Shown here in pieces: positions 49,253-58,416 of a stretch of DNA of 64,000 nt (the first letter of the stretch is position 1; the number at the start of each line of letters is the position of its first letter). This DNA is from Salinicola aestuarinus (GTDB lineage: Bacteria; Pseudomonadota; Gammaproteobacteria; Pseudomonadales; Halomonadaceae). Location of the stretch: NCBI RefSeq assembly GCF_003206645.1, contig NZ_PZJP01000004.1:211952-275951 (forward strand). The letters run 5' to 3'. Made by a program: the position numbers and the translations under genes. Below the pieces are notes generated by a model. It searched no databases. It saw only the letters and a list, made by a program, of their open reading frames with translations, and was not told the origin of the DNA.

Positions 49253-50514
49253 GACGTCGGCTCCGGCAGGCAGGACTCCAGCGCCCACAGCGAGGCCAGG
49301 GGTTCGCGGCGTCGCACCAGATGGTGGGCGTCACCGTCGACCATCACCTCAGCGGGGCGGGCGCGGGTATTGTAGTTCGAGGCCATCACGAAGCCATAGG
49401 CGCCGGCGGAGTGAACCGCGAGCAGGTCTCCCGCCTCGATGGCCAACTCGCGATCCTTGCCCAGGTAGTCGCCGGACTCGCACACCGGACCGACGATGTC
49501 CCAGCGCTCGCTCTGACGCGGCGCTCGGCTATCCACCGGGGTGATGTTCTGCCACGCCTGGTAGAGCGTGGGCCGGATCAGGTCGTTCATGGCGGCGTCG
49601 ACGATGGCGAAGTTCTTGGTCTCGCCGGGCTTCAGGTACTCGATCCGGGTCAGCAGTACGCCGGCGTTGGCAGCGATCGAGCGGCCGGGCTCGAAGATCA
49701 GCTCGAGTTCGCGCGCGCCGATGCGCTCTCGCAGCGCGCCGATGTAGTCCGCCACCGGTGGCGGAGTCTCGCCGGCGTAATTGACGCCGAGTCCGCCCCC
49801 GAGGTCGAGATGTTCGATCGCGATGCCGCTGGCGACGAGACGGTCGTGCAGCACCAGCAGCCGATCCAGGGCATCGAGAAACGGCGAGATCTCGGTGAGC
49901 TGCGAGCCGATGTGGCAGTCGATCCCGACGGGGGCGACGTGCTCGAGGGCGAAGGCGTGACGGTAAACCCGCTCGGCGTCGTCGATGGCGATGCCGAACT
50001 TGTTGTCCTTGAGCCCGGTGGAGATGTACGGGTGGGTGCGGGCGTCGACGTCCGGGTTGACGCGAATCGACACCGGCGCCACGCGACCGAGGCGCCCGGC
50101 CACGGCATTCAGACGTGCCAGCTCGGACTCGGACTCGACGTTGAAGCACTTGATGCCCACCTCGAGCGCGCGGGCCATCTCGTCGTCGCGTTTGCCGACG
50201 CCGGAGAAGACCAGCTTCGCCGGATCGCCGCCGGCGGCCAGCACGCGCTCCAGCTCGCCGACCGAGACGATATCGAACCCGGCGCCCAGCCGCGCCAGCA
50301 CGTCGATCACCGCCAGGTTGGAATTGGTCTTGAGCGAGTAGCAGACCAGGTGCGGCATGCTCGCCAATGCATCGCGATAGGCGCAGAAGTGCTGCGTCAG
50401 GGCGGCGCGGGAGTAGACGTAGCAGGGGGTGCCGTAGGTCTCGGCCAGCTGGACGAGACTCAGTCCCTCGGCGTGCAGCACGCCGTCATGGATCGGGAAC
50501 GCGGTGTCGGTCAT
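49243..50514 (-). CDS. lysA: diaminopimelate decarboxylase
   Basis: PLP enzyme that makes L-lysine from meso-DAP. 423 residues, alanine-racemase-type barrel: Schiff-base Lys62 in [39 protein letters not shown] and [20 protein letters not shown] site precedes ATG 50514, which overlaps the lptM stop (ATGA). It is part of the lptM-lysA-dapF operon. Confidence 0.96.
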   Translation of the reverse strand: MTDTAFPIHDGVLHAEGLSLVQLAETYGTPCYVYSRAALTQHFCAYRDALASMPHLVCYSLKTNSNLAVIDVLARLGAGFDIVSVGELERVLAAGGDPAKLVFSGVGKRDDEMARALEVGIKCFNVESESELARLNAVAGRLGRVAPVSIRVNPDVDARTHPYISTGLKDNKFGIAIDDAERVYRHAFALEHVAPVGIDCHIGSQLTEISPFLDALDRLLVLHDRLVASGIAIEHLDLGGGLGVNYAGETPPPVADYIGALRERIGARELELIFEPGRSIAANAGVLLTRIEYLKPGETKNFAIVDAAMNDLIRPTLYQAWQNITPVDSRAPRQSERWDIVGPVCESGDYLGKDRELAIEAGDLLAVHSAGAYGFVMASNYNTRARPAEVMVDGDAHHLVRRREPLASLWALESCLPEPTSCS

Positions 50515-50831
50515 TGCGGGGCCTCCCTCGATCGCATCCCCTCACGAGAACCCGCCGCCTCGGACGACGGGCCCTTGGCGTCGGTGCGCATGCCGGGGCT
50601 GGCGTCGACCGGGTCGGCAGGCGTCGCCTCTTCGCGGGTCACCGGTGCGTCGGGAAGCGGCGTGGCTTGCGGGGCCGGTGCGTCGCGCTCGTGGACCCCT
50701 TGCGGGTCGTAGGTCTCGGCCGCGTCGCTGTCGTTGGGCATGTAGAGCGGGCCTGTCTGGCCGCAACCGGCCAGGGCGACCAGTGCCAGCAGTGTCAGCA
50801 GGGCGAGCATGCGGCGAGCGTTAGGCGCCAT
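50511..50831 (-). CDS. lptM: LPS translocon maturation lipoprotein LptM (YifL)
   Basis: Small outer-membrane lipoprotein that assists LptD assembly in E. coli. 106 residues: hydrophobic signal and lipobox LAGC followed by the family hallmark GQTGPLYMP. The rest is a Pro/Ala/Asp-rich tail much longer than in E. coli LptM. ATG 50831 follows AGGAG; it overlaps the argH end by 11 bp. Confidence 0.88.
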   Translation of the reverse strand: MAPNARRMLALLTLLALVALAGCGQTGPLYMPNDSDAAETYDPQGVHERDAPAPQATPLPDAPVTREEATPADPVDASPGMRTDAKGPSSEAAGSREGMRSREAPQ

Positions 50832-52233
50832 GGCGACTCTCCTGCAGCGCGTTGAGGGCATCGCGCGCCCGGTTCGCGGCCGCGCGAACCTGATCCGGCG
50901 CCGTACCGCCGATATGGTTACGCGCCGCCACCGAACCCTCGAGCGTCAGCACCTCGAAGACATCGTCGCCGATGGCGTCGGAGAACTGCTTGAGCTCATC
51001 GAGCGTCATCTCCGACAGATCACGCCCCTGCTCGATGCCGAAGGCGACCGCCTTGCCGACGATCTCGTGGGCGTCGCGAAAAGCGACGCCGGCCCGTACC
51101 AGGTAGTCCGCGAGGTCGGTGGCGGTAGAGAAGCCGCGGCGGGCGGCCTCGAACATGCTCTCCGGCTTCGCCTTGAGCGCCGGGGCCATGTCGGCGAAGG
51201 CACGCAGGCAGCCCTTGACCGTGTCGAGGGTGTCGAACAGGGGCTCCTTGTCCTCCTGATTATCCTTGTTGTAGGCCAGCGGCTGCGACTTCATCAGCGT
51301 CAGCAGGCTCATCAGGTGGCCATAGACACGCCCGGTCTTGCCGCGAACGAGCTCCGGCACGTCGGGATTCTTCTTCTGCGGCATGATCGACGAGCCAGTG
51401 CAGAAACGGTCCGGCAGGTCGACGAAGTCGAACTGCGCACTCGCCCACAGCACCATCTCTTCGCTCATGCGCGACATGTGCATCAGGAGAATGCTGGCGA
51501 ACGCCGTGAACTCGATGGCGAAGTCGCGATCACTCACCGCATCCAGCGAGTTCTCCGCCGGCCGGTCGAAGCCGAGCAGCTCGGCGGTAACGTGGCGATC
51601 GATGGGGTAGGTGGTGCCGGCGAGTGCCGCCGCCCCCAGTGGCAGGACGTTGGCCCGCTTGCGGCAGTCGAGCAGACGTTCGTGGTCGCGGGCGAGCATC
51701 TCCTGCCACGCCAGCAGATGGTGGCCGAAGGTAACCGGCTGTGCCGTCTGCAGGTGGGTAAAGCCCGGCATGATGGTGTCGGCTTCGGCCTCGGCCAGGT
51801 CGATCAGCCCGCTGCGCAGGCGCGTCAATTCGGCGGCGACGGCGTCGATCTCGTCGCGCAGATAGAGGCGAATATCGGTGGCGATCTGATCGTTGCGCGA
51901 GCGTCCGGTGTGAAGCTTCTTGCCGGTCACGCCGATCTTGTCGGTGAGCCGCGCTTCGATGTTCATGTGGATGTCTTCCAGCGCCACCGACCACTCGATC
52001 TCGCCACGTTCGATCTCGGCTTCGATCTCGCCGAGTCCGTCGATGATGCGGTCGCGCTCGGCGTCGGTCAGGACGCCGACGCGCGCCAGCATGGTGGCGT
52101 GGGCGACGGAGCCGCGGATGTCGTGATGATAGAGGCGCTTGTCGAAGGCGATCGAAGCGGTGAAGGCGGCGACGAATGCGTCGGTGGGTTCGCTGAAGCG
52201 CCCGCCCCAGGATTGATTGGTTGCCTGCGTCAT
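50821..52233 (-). CDS. argH: argininosuccinate lyase
   Basis: Last step of arginine synthesis: argininosuccinate to arginine and fumarate. 470 residues: [20 protein letters not shown] at the start, [36 protein letters not shown] and the fumarase/aspartase signature [12 protein letters not shown] near residue 280. ATG 52233 gives the family N-terminus; an upstream in-frame ATG at 52302 does not add conserved sequence. It is divergent from hemC. Confidence 0.96.
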   Translation of the reverse strand: MTQATNQSWGGRFSEPTDAFVAAFTASIAFDKRLYHHDIRGSVAHATMLARVGVLTDAERDRIIDGLGEIEAEIERGEIEWSVALEDIHMNIEARLTDKIGVTGKKLHTGRSRNDQIATDIRLYLRDEIDAVAAELTRLRSGLIDLAEAEADTIMPGFTHLQTAQPVTFGHHLLAWQEMLARDHERLLDCRKRANVLPLGAAALAGTTYPIDRHVTAELLGFDRPAENSLDAVSDRDFAIEFTAFASILLMHMSRMSEEMVLWASAQFDFVDLPDRFCTGSSIMPQKKNPDVPELVRGKTGRVYGHLMSLLTLMKSQPLAYNKDNQEDKEPLFDTLDTVKGCLRAFADMAPALKAKPESMFEAARRGFSTATDLADYLVRAGVAFRDAHEIVGKAVAFGIEQGRDLSEMTLDELKQFSDAIGDDVFEVLTLEGSVAARNHIGGTAPDQVRAAANRARDALNALQESRHGA

Positions 52234-52602
52234 CGAAGATCGAGCTCTGTCGTGGTTGGCGAAAGACGTCGCGGTATCGCGGGTGCCGTCGGGAAAGGTC
52301 AAAGGGCCCGCAATGCGGTGATTCGAGTGTACCAGAGTCGCCGCCAGCGTAGCCTCAGCGGGTCAGCGTAGCCTCAGCGGGTCAGCGCCGCCTCACGGGT
52401 TAGCCACTGCCGGTTGCCGGGCGGGCAGGGGCGTGGTGTCCGGGGCCCGTTTCTCCTGGCTCGGCGACTGCTTTATCATGCGGATGAGGCCCCACGGGTG
52501 TCGAATGCTCGACCGAGGGCGCCTGCGATGGTGCTTCATTCTTCCAGAGGCTCTGGTGTCGACGGCGACACGCAGGGTAAATCCCCCGACTCGGAGAGAC
52601 GC
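52234..52602. other. intergenic region between argH and hemC
   Basis: About 370 bp. It contains a 19-bp direct repeat array at 52345-52400 (listed) and the hemC leader. No further gene is evident; the hemC frame is open upstream to 52414, but without family similarity. Confidence 0.55.
52345..52400. repeat. 19-bp tandem repeat, about 2.9 copies
   Basis: The unit CAGCGTAGCCTCAGCGGGT is at 52345-52363 and again at 52364-52382; a diverged third copy extends to 52400. Confidence 0.9.
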
Positions 52603-53544
52603 GTGCTCGACGCTAACAGATTGAGAATCGCAACCCGCAAGAGCGCGCTGGCGCTATGGCAGGCAGAGCACGTCAAGGCGCTGCTCGAGCACCACCATCC
52701 GGGGCTCGAGGTCGAACTGGTACCGATGTCGACGCGTGGCGACAAGATTCTCGATACGCCGTTGGCCAAGATCGGCGGCAAGGCGCTCTTCGTCAAAGAG
52801 CTGGAGGAGGCGATGCTGGACGGTCGCGCCGATCTGGCCGTGCACTCGATGAAGGACGTGCCGATGCACTTCCCCGAGGGACTCGGCCTCTCGGTCATTC
52901 TCGCCAGCGGTGCGACCACCGATGCGTTCGTCTCCAACCGCTACGCCAACCTCGCGGCGCTGCCTGAAGGCGTGCGTGTCGGCACCTCCAGCCTGCGTCG
53001 CGGGTTGCAGGTCAGCGCGCAGCGCCCCGACCTGGAAGTGCTGCCGCTGCGAGGCAACGTTCAGACCCGGCTGGGGAAACTCGACGCCGGCGATTTCGAA
53101 GCGATCATTCTTGCTACCGCCGGTCTGCAACGTCTGGGACTCGGCGAGCGTATCACCGCCGAGCTCTCCGCCGAGGAGAGCCTGCCCGCCTGTGGTCAGG
53201 GCGCGCTGGGGATCGAGTGCCGTCACGACGACGCCGAGCTGGTGTCGCTGCTGGCGCCGCTGGATCACGCGCCCACCGCGACGCGAGTGCGCGCGGAGCG
53301 GGCCATGAACACACGCCTCGACGGCGGCTGCCAGGTGCCCATCGGTGGCTACGCCCTGCTCGAGGAGAGCGGCGATACGCTCTGGCTGCGCGGGCTGGTA
53401 GGCAGCCCCGACGGCACCCGGGTGCTTCGTGCCGAAGGGCGGGGGTCAGCCATGGAACCGGAAGCCCTCGGTATCCGAATTGCCGAGGAGCTGCTCGATC
53501 AGGGCGCCGGAGAGATTCTGGCCGAGGTCTACGGTAGCGCCTGA
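52603..53544 (+). CDS. hemC: porphobilinogen deaminase (hydroxymethylbilane synthase)
   Basis: Polymerises four porphobilinogens to hydroxymethylbilane. From GTG 52603 the product is 313 residues, matching E. coli length. It shows [65 protein letters not shown], and the dipyrromethane-cofactor Cys243 in [12 protein letters not shown]. No ATG lies close to the conserved start; GTG 52603 has GGAGAG a few bases ahead, while ATG 52528 would add 25 unmatched residues. It overlaps hemD by one base. Confidence 0.93.
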   Translation: MLDANRLRIATRKSALALWQAEHVKALLEHHHPGLEVELVPMSTRGDKILDTPLAKIGGKALFVKELEEAMLDGRADLAVHSMKDVPMHFPEGLGLSVILASGATTDAFVSNRYANLAALPEGVRVGTSSLRRGLQVSAQRPDLEVLPLRGNVQTRLGKLDAGDFEAIILATAGLQRLGLGERITAELSAEESLPACGQGALGIECRHDDAELVSLLAPLDHAPTATRVRAERAMNTRLDGGCQVPIGGYALLEESGDTLWLRGLVGSPDGTRVLRAEGRGSAMEPEALGIRIAEELLDQGAGEILAEVYGSA

Positions 53545-54332
53545 TGCGCCAGCGCGTGCTGCTTACCCGGCCCGGCGAGCGCGGTGAGGTGCTGGCAACG
53601 GCCCTCGCCGAGGCGGGGTATGACCCTGTCCCACTCTCGGTGCTGCGTCTGGAAACGCTGGCGCTCGATGCCGAAACGCGCGGGCGCATTCTCGAGCTCG
53701 ACGGCTACGATGGCGTCATCGTCGTCAGCCCGCAGGCGGCGGTGTGTCTTGCCGAAGCGATTGATTCATACTGGCCGCAGCTGCCACTAGGGCTACGCTT
53801 CTATGCAGTGGGCCGCGCGACGGCGGAGGCACTGCATGCCGCGCTCGGCGTTCCTGCGGTAATGCCCCCGGCGGGTACCGGCGAGGATAGCGAAGCGCTG
53901 CTCGAGGCGCCCTCGCTGAAAGGGGGGTCCGGCAAGCGTCTGTTGCTGGCGCGGGGGGAAGGCGGGCGAGAACGGCTCGTCGAGGTACTGGGTGAGCGCG
54001 GTGCCCAAGTCGATCCCCTCGCGCTCTACCGCCGCTGCCATGAGCCGCCGCAGCCGCCGGGCAGTACCTGGCTCGAGCACGGTGACTACCGCGCTCTGGT
54101 GGTGACCAGTGCGGAAATCCTGCACCATCTCGTCAAATGGTGTGGAACGGCGGCGTTGAACCAACCGCTAATCGTTTCGAGTTGCCGCTTGGCTACACTG
54201 GCGACGACACTGGGGTTCGGCTCGCTTCACGTCGCGTCCGGCGCATCGCCCTCGGCACTGGCCGAGGCGCTCGACGCTCTACCGGCGCCGCGATGTGCGA
54301 CTTTCGATCAGGGTGACCAGGAAAAGGCATAG
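53544..54332 (+). CDS. hemD: uroporphyrinogen-III synthase
   Basis: Closes hydroxymethylbilane to uroporphyrinogen III with inversion of ring D. 262 residues; sequence is poorly conserved in this family, but RVLLTRPGERGEVLATALAEAGYDPVPLSVLRLE, GRATAEAL, LLLARGEGGRERLVEVLGERGAQVDPLALYRR and ALVVTSAEILHHL fit. TGATG overlap with hemC. Operon position supports the call. Confidence 0.92.
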   Translation: MRQRVLLTRPGERGEVLATALAEAGYDPVPLSVLRLETLALDAETRGRILELDGYDGVIVVSPQAAVCLAEAIDSYWPQLPLGLRFYAVGRATAEALHAALGVPAVMPPAGTGEDSEALLEAPSLKGGSGKRLLLARGEGGRERLVEVLGERGAQVDPLALYRRCHEPPQPPGSTWLEHGDYRALVVTSAEILHHLVKWCGTAALNQPLIVSSCRLATLATTLGFGSLHVASGASPSALAEALDALPAPRCATFDQGDQEKA

Positions 54333-54337
54333 CGTAG

Positions 54338-55984
54338 ATGAGCAAGCAACGAAAAGAACCGACATCGCAGTCGACGTCAGGGGGCGGCACCGCCGGTCAC
54401 AACACCGGCAGCGACGCCGTCGACCCGACAACCGACGCTGCGTCTTCCACGCCTACCGCTGCCGCAAGCGACAAGGCGGCATCCTCGACCGCCAGTCACG
54501 CCGGTGCTTCTCAGCCCATCAAGCCGGATGTCACCCAGTCCGATAGCCAGGGCGAGCCGAGCACCACCCCATCGCCTGAAAACGGCAGTGGCAACGCCTC
54601 GAGCAGCGCCGCATCGTCGGCTCCGTCATCTGGCGCCTCGGCAACGCCCAACGCCTCGACCGACAGCACCTCCAGCGCCGACCCCACCCCTGAGGCAGCG
54701 ACAGCCGACAAACCGACAGCGGGCACGGCCGCCTCCGGGGCCGCCACGAGCAGTGCGTCGGGCAAGACCAACACCGGCAAGGGGGCGAAGGAGACCGCCG
54801 GTCGTCCCTCCGGCCCCTACGCTCGCGGCGGCAGCGGCGGCAGCGGCGGCAGTGGCGGCAGTGGCGGCAGTGGTAGCGGCGGCAGCAAGCCCCCGAACGA
54901 GACGGGCCCGCGCGGCGGTGGCCGCGGGGGCAAGTTGGGTTTGGTGGCGCTGGTACTGCTGGTGGTGTTGGCGCTCGTGGTCGCCTTTCTCGGCTATCGT
55001 GGCTGGCAGACACTGCAGCAGCAGCAGGGCCGTCTCGATCAGATGGGGTCCAATCGCGATGCCATCGGCCAGCTCGAGTCGCGGCTGGATGAGGTCGATC
55101 AGAACCGTCAGCAGACGCTCAACATGATGCGCGGCGAATTCGATCAGTACCGCCAGAACGTCGATCAGACGCTGGACGACGTGCTCGACGATCTCGCCCA
55201 GCAGCAGCAGGCCGACCCGCGGGAGTGGCTCCACGCCGAAGCCGAGTACCTGCTGCGTCTGGCCAACCAGCGGCTGCAGCTGGAGCGCGACGTCAATGGC
55301 GCCAAGGCACTGCTCAATACGGCCGATGATCGCCTGCGCGAAGCCGACAACCCGGCGCTGGTACCGATCCGTCGCGCGATTCAATCGGAGCTGGCCGCCC
55401 TCGACTCGGTCCCCGCGGTCGATCGCACCGGTCTCTATCTGGCGCTGATGGCGCAGCAGGAGCAGCTGGCACGGCTACCGTTGAAGCAGGACATCGAAGA
55501 GGTGGCGGCGGCGAGCGCCGAGACCGAGCCTACGGGCGGCTGGCGCGAGCAGCTCGGCACGCTGGGTAGCGAGCTCAAGGATCTGGTCACGGTGCGGCGC
55601 CACGATCAGCCGCTCGAGGCGCTGATCACCCCGCAGCAGGAGTCCTATCTGCGCCAGAACGTCCGTCTGCTGCTGGAGCAGGCGCAGCTTGCCCTGCTTA
55701 AGGCAGAGCCGGCGCTCTATCAGGCCAGCCTCGACAAGGCGGTCGAGCTGATCAACGGCTACTACGCCACCGATCGCGACGGGGTCGAGAATGCCCTCGA
55801 CAAGCTCGAGTCGCTGCGGGATACCAACGTACGCCCCGACCTGCCCGACATCAGCGAATCCTCGCAGCTGCTCAAGCGCTTCATCGAACAGCGGTTCGGT
55901 AACGGCAGCGATGGTGGCAGCGCCAGCGGCAACAACAGCAACGGCGGCTCGCCGCGCGATTCGGACCAGGGAGACGACGCATGA
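54338..55984 (+). CDS. hemX: HemX family membrane protein (YfdX/uroporphyrinogen-III C-methyltransferase-like)
   Basis: 548-residue inner-membrane protein of the HemX family, found downstream of hemD; function is uncertain and it has no methyltransferase motifs. Residues 1-205 are low-complexity Ser/Thr/Ala-rich and then (GlyGlySer)n; a membrane span is at about 207-228 (LGLVALVLLVVLALVVAFLGY), then a coiled-coil with the family core (REWLHAEAEYLLRLANQRLQLERD) and a long helical C-terminal domain, ending with a Ser/Asn/Gly tail. The N-terminal low-complexity arm is longer than in E. coli HemX. It overlaps hemY by four bases. Confidence 0.9.
   Translation: MSKQRKEPTSQSTSGGGTAGHNTGSDAVDPTTDAASSTPTAAASDKAASSTASHAGASQPIKPDVTQSDSQGEPSTTPSPENGSGNASSSAASSAPSSGASATPNASTDSTSSADPTPEAATADKPTAGTAASGAATSSASGKTNTGKGAKETAGRPSGPYARGGSGGSGGSGGSGGSGSGGSKPPNETGPRGGGRGGKLGLVALVLLVVLALVVAFLGYRGWQTLQQQQGRLDQMGSNRDAIGQLESRLDEVDQNRQQTLNMMRGEFDQYRQNVDQTLDDVLDDLAQQQQADPREWLHAEAEYLLRLANQRLQLERDVNGAKALLNTADDRLREADNPALVPIRRAIQSELAALDSVPAVDRTGLYLALMAQQEQLARLPLKQDIEEVAAASAETEPTGGWREQLGTLGSELKDLVTVRRHDQPLEALITPQQESYLRQNVRLLLEQAQLALLKAEPALYQASLDKAVELINGYYATDRDGVENALDKLESLRDTNVRPDLPDISESSQLLKRFIEQRFGNGSDGGSASGNNSNGGSPRDSDQGDDA
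54827..54886 (+). repeat. GlyGlySer-encoding repeat in hemX
   Basis: Twenty codons of a GGC-GGC-AGY nonamer pattern, in frame, just before the hemX membrane span. Third-base changes show it is a diverging array. Confidence 0.9.
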
Positions 55985-57204
55985 GAAAGCTGATCCTGCT
56001 GATCGTCATCGGTCTGGCGGTCGGCGCGCTGTTCGGGCAGCTGATGTCGTCACTGCCGGGTTACTGGTTCATTCGCGTTGGTGACACCTCGATTCAGACC
56101 TCGTTCTGGTTCGGCTGTGTGCTGCTGCTGGTCGCCTTTGTCGTCTTCCACTTCGTGCTGCGGGCGCTGGTGCGCCTGCGCCGTCCGGTGAGCCGGCTCA
56201 AGGTCTGGAACAGCCGCACGCGTCACCGCACCGCCATGCGGCGCACGGTGAGCGGGCTGGTAGCGCTGGCGGAAGGACGCTGGAAGCGCGCCGAGAAGGC
56301 GTTGACCCAGGCCGCCGACGACTCCGGGACGCCGCTGGTCAACTACCTCTCCGCCGCTCTCGCCGCTCACTATCAGGGGCGATACGAGCAGGCGGACATT
56401 CTGCTCAACCGCGCGCATCACAGCACCGAAGGTGCCGACACCGCGGTGGGGCTGGTGCAGGCGCAATTGATGCTCGACCGCCAGCAGTTCGAGGAGGCGC
56501 TGGCGACGCTGACCCGGCTCGAGCAGCAGCTGCCCGAGCATCCTCAGGTGCTCAAGCTGCTCAAGCAGGCGTACCTCAGCGTCAACGACTGGGACGGTCT
56601 GCGACGCCTGCTGCCGCGCCTGGACAAGCATCGTCTGATTACCGAGGACGAGCGGCGCGAACTCGAGCAGCGGGCCTACCGCGCCATGCTCATCCAGGCC
56701 GCGCAGCAGGAGGGCAATCTCGAGCGGGTGCGGGCGCTGTGGGCGGACATGCCGGACAGCCTGCGCAGTGATATCGAACTGGTGCTGCTCTACAGCGAAG
56801 CGCTGATCAAGGGCGGTGAATCGGGAGACGCCGAGCGGCTGCTCCGCAATGCGCTAAAGGAGCACTGGGACACGCGTCTGGTGCTGCGCTACGGCCTGCT
56901 CGACGTCGATGCCGCGCGCCAGCTCGCCTATGCCGAAAAGTGGTTGCAGGAGCGGCCCAACGACCCCGATCTGCTGCTGACGCTGGGCCGCCTGTCACTG
57001 CGCAACGCCTACTGGGGCAAGGCGCAGGAGTATTTCGAGGCGAGTCAGCGCCAGCGATCGAGCGGCGTCGTCTGTGCCGAACTCGCGAGGCTGTACGCCA
57101 ACCTCGGCGACCACAGCAAGAGCCAGCTCTATTATCGCCAGAGCGTCACGCTGCTCGACAAGTCGCTACCGGCACTGCCGCAGCCGAGCGATATGACCCG
57201 CTGA
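55981..57204 (+). CDS. hemY: HemY family TPR protein
   Basis: 407-residue inner-membrane protein with two N-terminal spans (KLILLIVIGLAVGALFGQLM and TSFWFGCVLLLVAFVVFHFVL) and TPR-like helices from about 95 to 390 (HemY_N plus tetratricopeptides). In E. coli HemY is last in the hemCDXY operon and is linked to coproporphyrin/haem synthesis without known activity. It overlaps hemX by ATGA and is followed by a terminator. Confidence 0.93.
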   Translation: MRKLILLIVIGLAVGALFGQLMSSLPGYWFIRVGDTSIQTSFWFGCVLLLVAFVVFHFVLRALVRLRRPVSRLKVWNSRTRHRTAMRRTVSGLVALAEGRWKRAEKALTQAADDSGTPLVNYLSAALAAHYQGRYEQADILLNRAHHSTEGADTAVGLVQAQLMLDRQQFEEALATLTRLEQQLPEHPQVLKLLKQAYLSVNDWDGLRRLLPRLDKHRLITEDERRELEQRAYRAMLIQAAQQEGNLERVRALWADMPDSLRSDIELVLLYSEALIKGGESGDAERLLRNALKEHWDTRLVLRYGLLDVDAARQLAYAEKWLQERPNDPDLLLTLGRLSLRNAYWGKAQEYFEASQRQRSSGVVCAELARLYANLGDHSKSQLYYRQSVTLLDKSLPALPQPSDMTR

Positions 57205-57227
57205 CGCCCGACTCACCCAGCGCACCA

Positions 57228-57254
57228 GGGCGCCCCTCGAGGGCGCCTTTTTTG
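57228..57254 (+). terminator. rho-independent terminator after hemY
   Basis: GGCGCCC/GGGCGCC stem with loop CTCGA and then six T. Confidence 0.88.
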
Positions 57255-57338
57255 TGTATGCCGCCGGCGGCGACACTCTCCTGCGGATATTGATCGAGAC
57301 GTCGTGCGTGACGCACGACGCAGTGAGGAGCAACGAGC

Positions 57339-58283
57339 ATGCACTACGGGATCGACATCGGCGGCACCAAGATCGAGATAGCGCGCTTTGATGCCGACTG
57401 GGAACGGCTCGATCACTGGCGCCAGCCGACACCGGCCGCCGACGGCGAAGCGCTCTTGGACACGCTCAGCGCGATGGTGGCAGAGGCTGACCGGCGCACG
57501 GGCGACGCCGGCACCCTGGGGATCGGCGTGCCCGGGGTGATCGACCCCCAGGGACGGCTGATCGCCGCCAACCTGCCCGGACTGCGCCACCTGTCGATCG
57601 TCACAGCGCTGGCGTCGCGGTTCGCGCGTCCGATCGCGCTCGAGAACGACAGTCGCTGCTTTATCGTCTCCGAGATCGGGCCGGGCGGCAGCGCCGAAGG
57701 CGCCCAGCACGCTTTCGGCGCCATTCTCGGGACCGGGGCCGGTGGCGGGGCCGTCGTCGACGGCCGCCTGCTACGCGGCAGTGGCGGCTTTGCCGGCGAG
57801 TGGGGGCATCTGCCGCTGTCGGCCAGCGCGCGTGATCGCTACTCCCTGCCGGCACTCGCCTGCGGCTGCGGCCTCGAGGGGTGTCTTGAGCGCTACGTCT
57901 CGGGCCCGGGGCTGGTTCGCCTGCACCGACATTTCGGTGGGGACGCCGCCACGGCGGAAGAGTGGCATCGCGACTGGCTGGCGGGGGCGTCGGCAGCGGT
58001 GTTGGCGCACGAATGCCATCTCGATCTGCTGGGCGAGGCGCTGGCTAACGTCGTCAAGCTGCTGGCGCCGCAGATTATCGTACTCGGGGGTGGCCTATCC
58101 GCGCTGGAGTGTCTCCTCGACGGCCTGCCGGGCGCGCTGTCGCGACATCTGTTTCCCGGTATCGCGACCCCGCGCATCGTGCGCTCGCGGTTCGGCGACG
58201 CCAGCGGCGTGCGCGGTGCGGCCATGCAGGGCGCCGCGCTGGCACAGCGCCCTGCCAATGACCGGACAGCGCCCAGCGAATGA
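57339..58283 (+). CDS. nagK: ROK family sugar kinase (N-acetylglucosamine kinase-like)
   Basis: 314-residue cytoplasmic kinase. The phosphate-1 motif IDIGGTKIE is at residues 5-13, then NDSRCFIVSE, ILGTGAGGGAVVDGRLLRGSGGFAGEWGHLP with the Zn-site His, and the Zn-binding CGCGLEGCLE. The GlcNAc kinase or fructokinase subgroup is likely; the substrate call is tentative. ATG 57339 follows GAGGAG. The last codons and stop lie in a 22-bp tandem duplication. Confidence 0.85.
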   Translation: MHYGIDIGGTKIEIARFDADWERLDHWRQPTPAADGEALLDTLSAMVAEADRRTGDAGTLGIGVPGVIDPQGRLIAANLPGLRHLSIVTALASRFARPIALENDSRCFIVSEIGPGGSAEGAQHAFGAILGTGAGGGAVVDGRLLRGSGGFAGEWGHLPLSASARDRYSLPALACGCGLEGCLERYVSGPGLVRLHRHFGGDAATAEEWHRDWLAGASAAVLAHECHLDLLGEALANVVKLLAPQIIVLGGGLSALECLLDGLPGALSRHLFPGIATPRIVRSRFGDASGVRGAAMQGAALAQRPANDRTAPSE

Positions 58284-58300
58284 CCGGACAGCGCCCAGCG
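58257..58300 (+). repeat. perfect 22-bp tandem duplication at the ROK kinase stop
   Basis: The unit at 58257-58278 is repeated exactly at 58279-58300. The first copy is coding; the second supplies the in-frame TGA at 58281-58283. Confidence 0.92.
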
Positions 58301-58357
58301 TAGGATCGATCGCTGCCTTGCGGGGCCTTCTGGGGCACGGAGGCGGGAATGGCAGAC

Positions 58358-58384
58358 AAAAAAAGGCCGCCCGAGGGCGGCCTT
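58358..58384 (-). terminator. rho-independent terminator after the MscS-type gene
   Basis: Minus strand: AAGGCCGCCC/GGGCGGCCTT with two-base loop, then T7, lying 33 bp past the stop. Confidence 0.88.
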
Positions 58385-58416
58385 CGTCGTTGACGATCGC
58401 GGGTCGATAGCGACGA

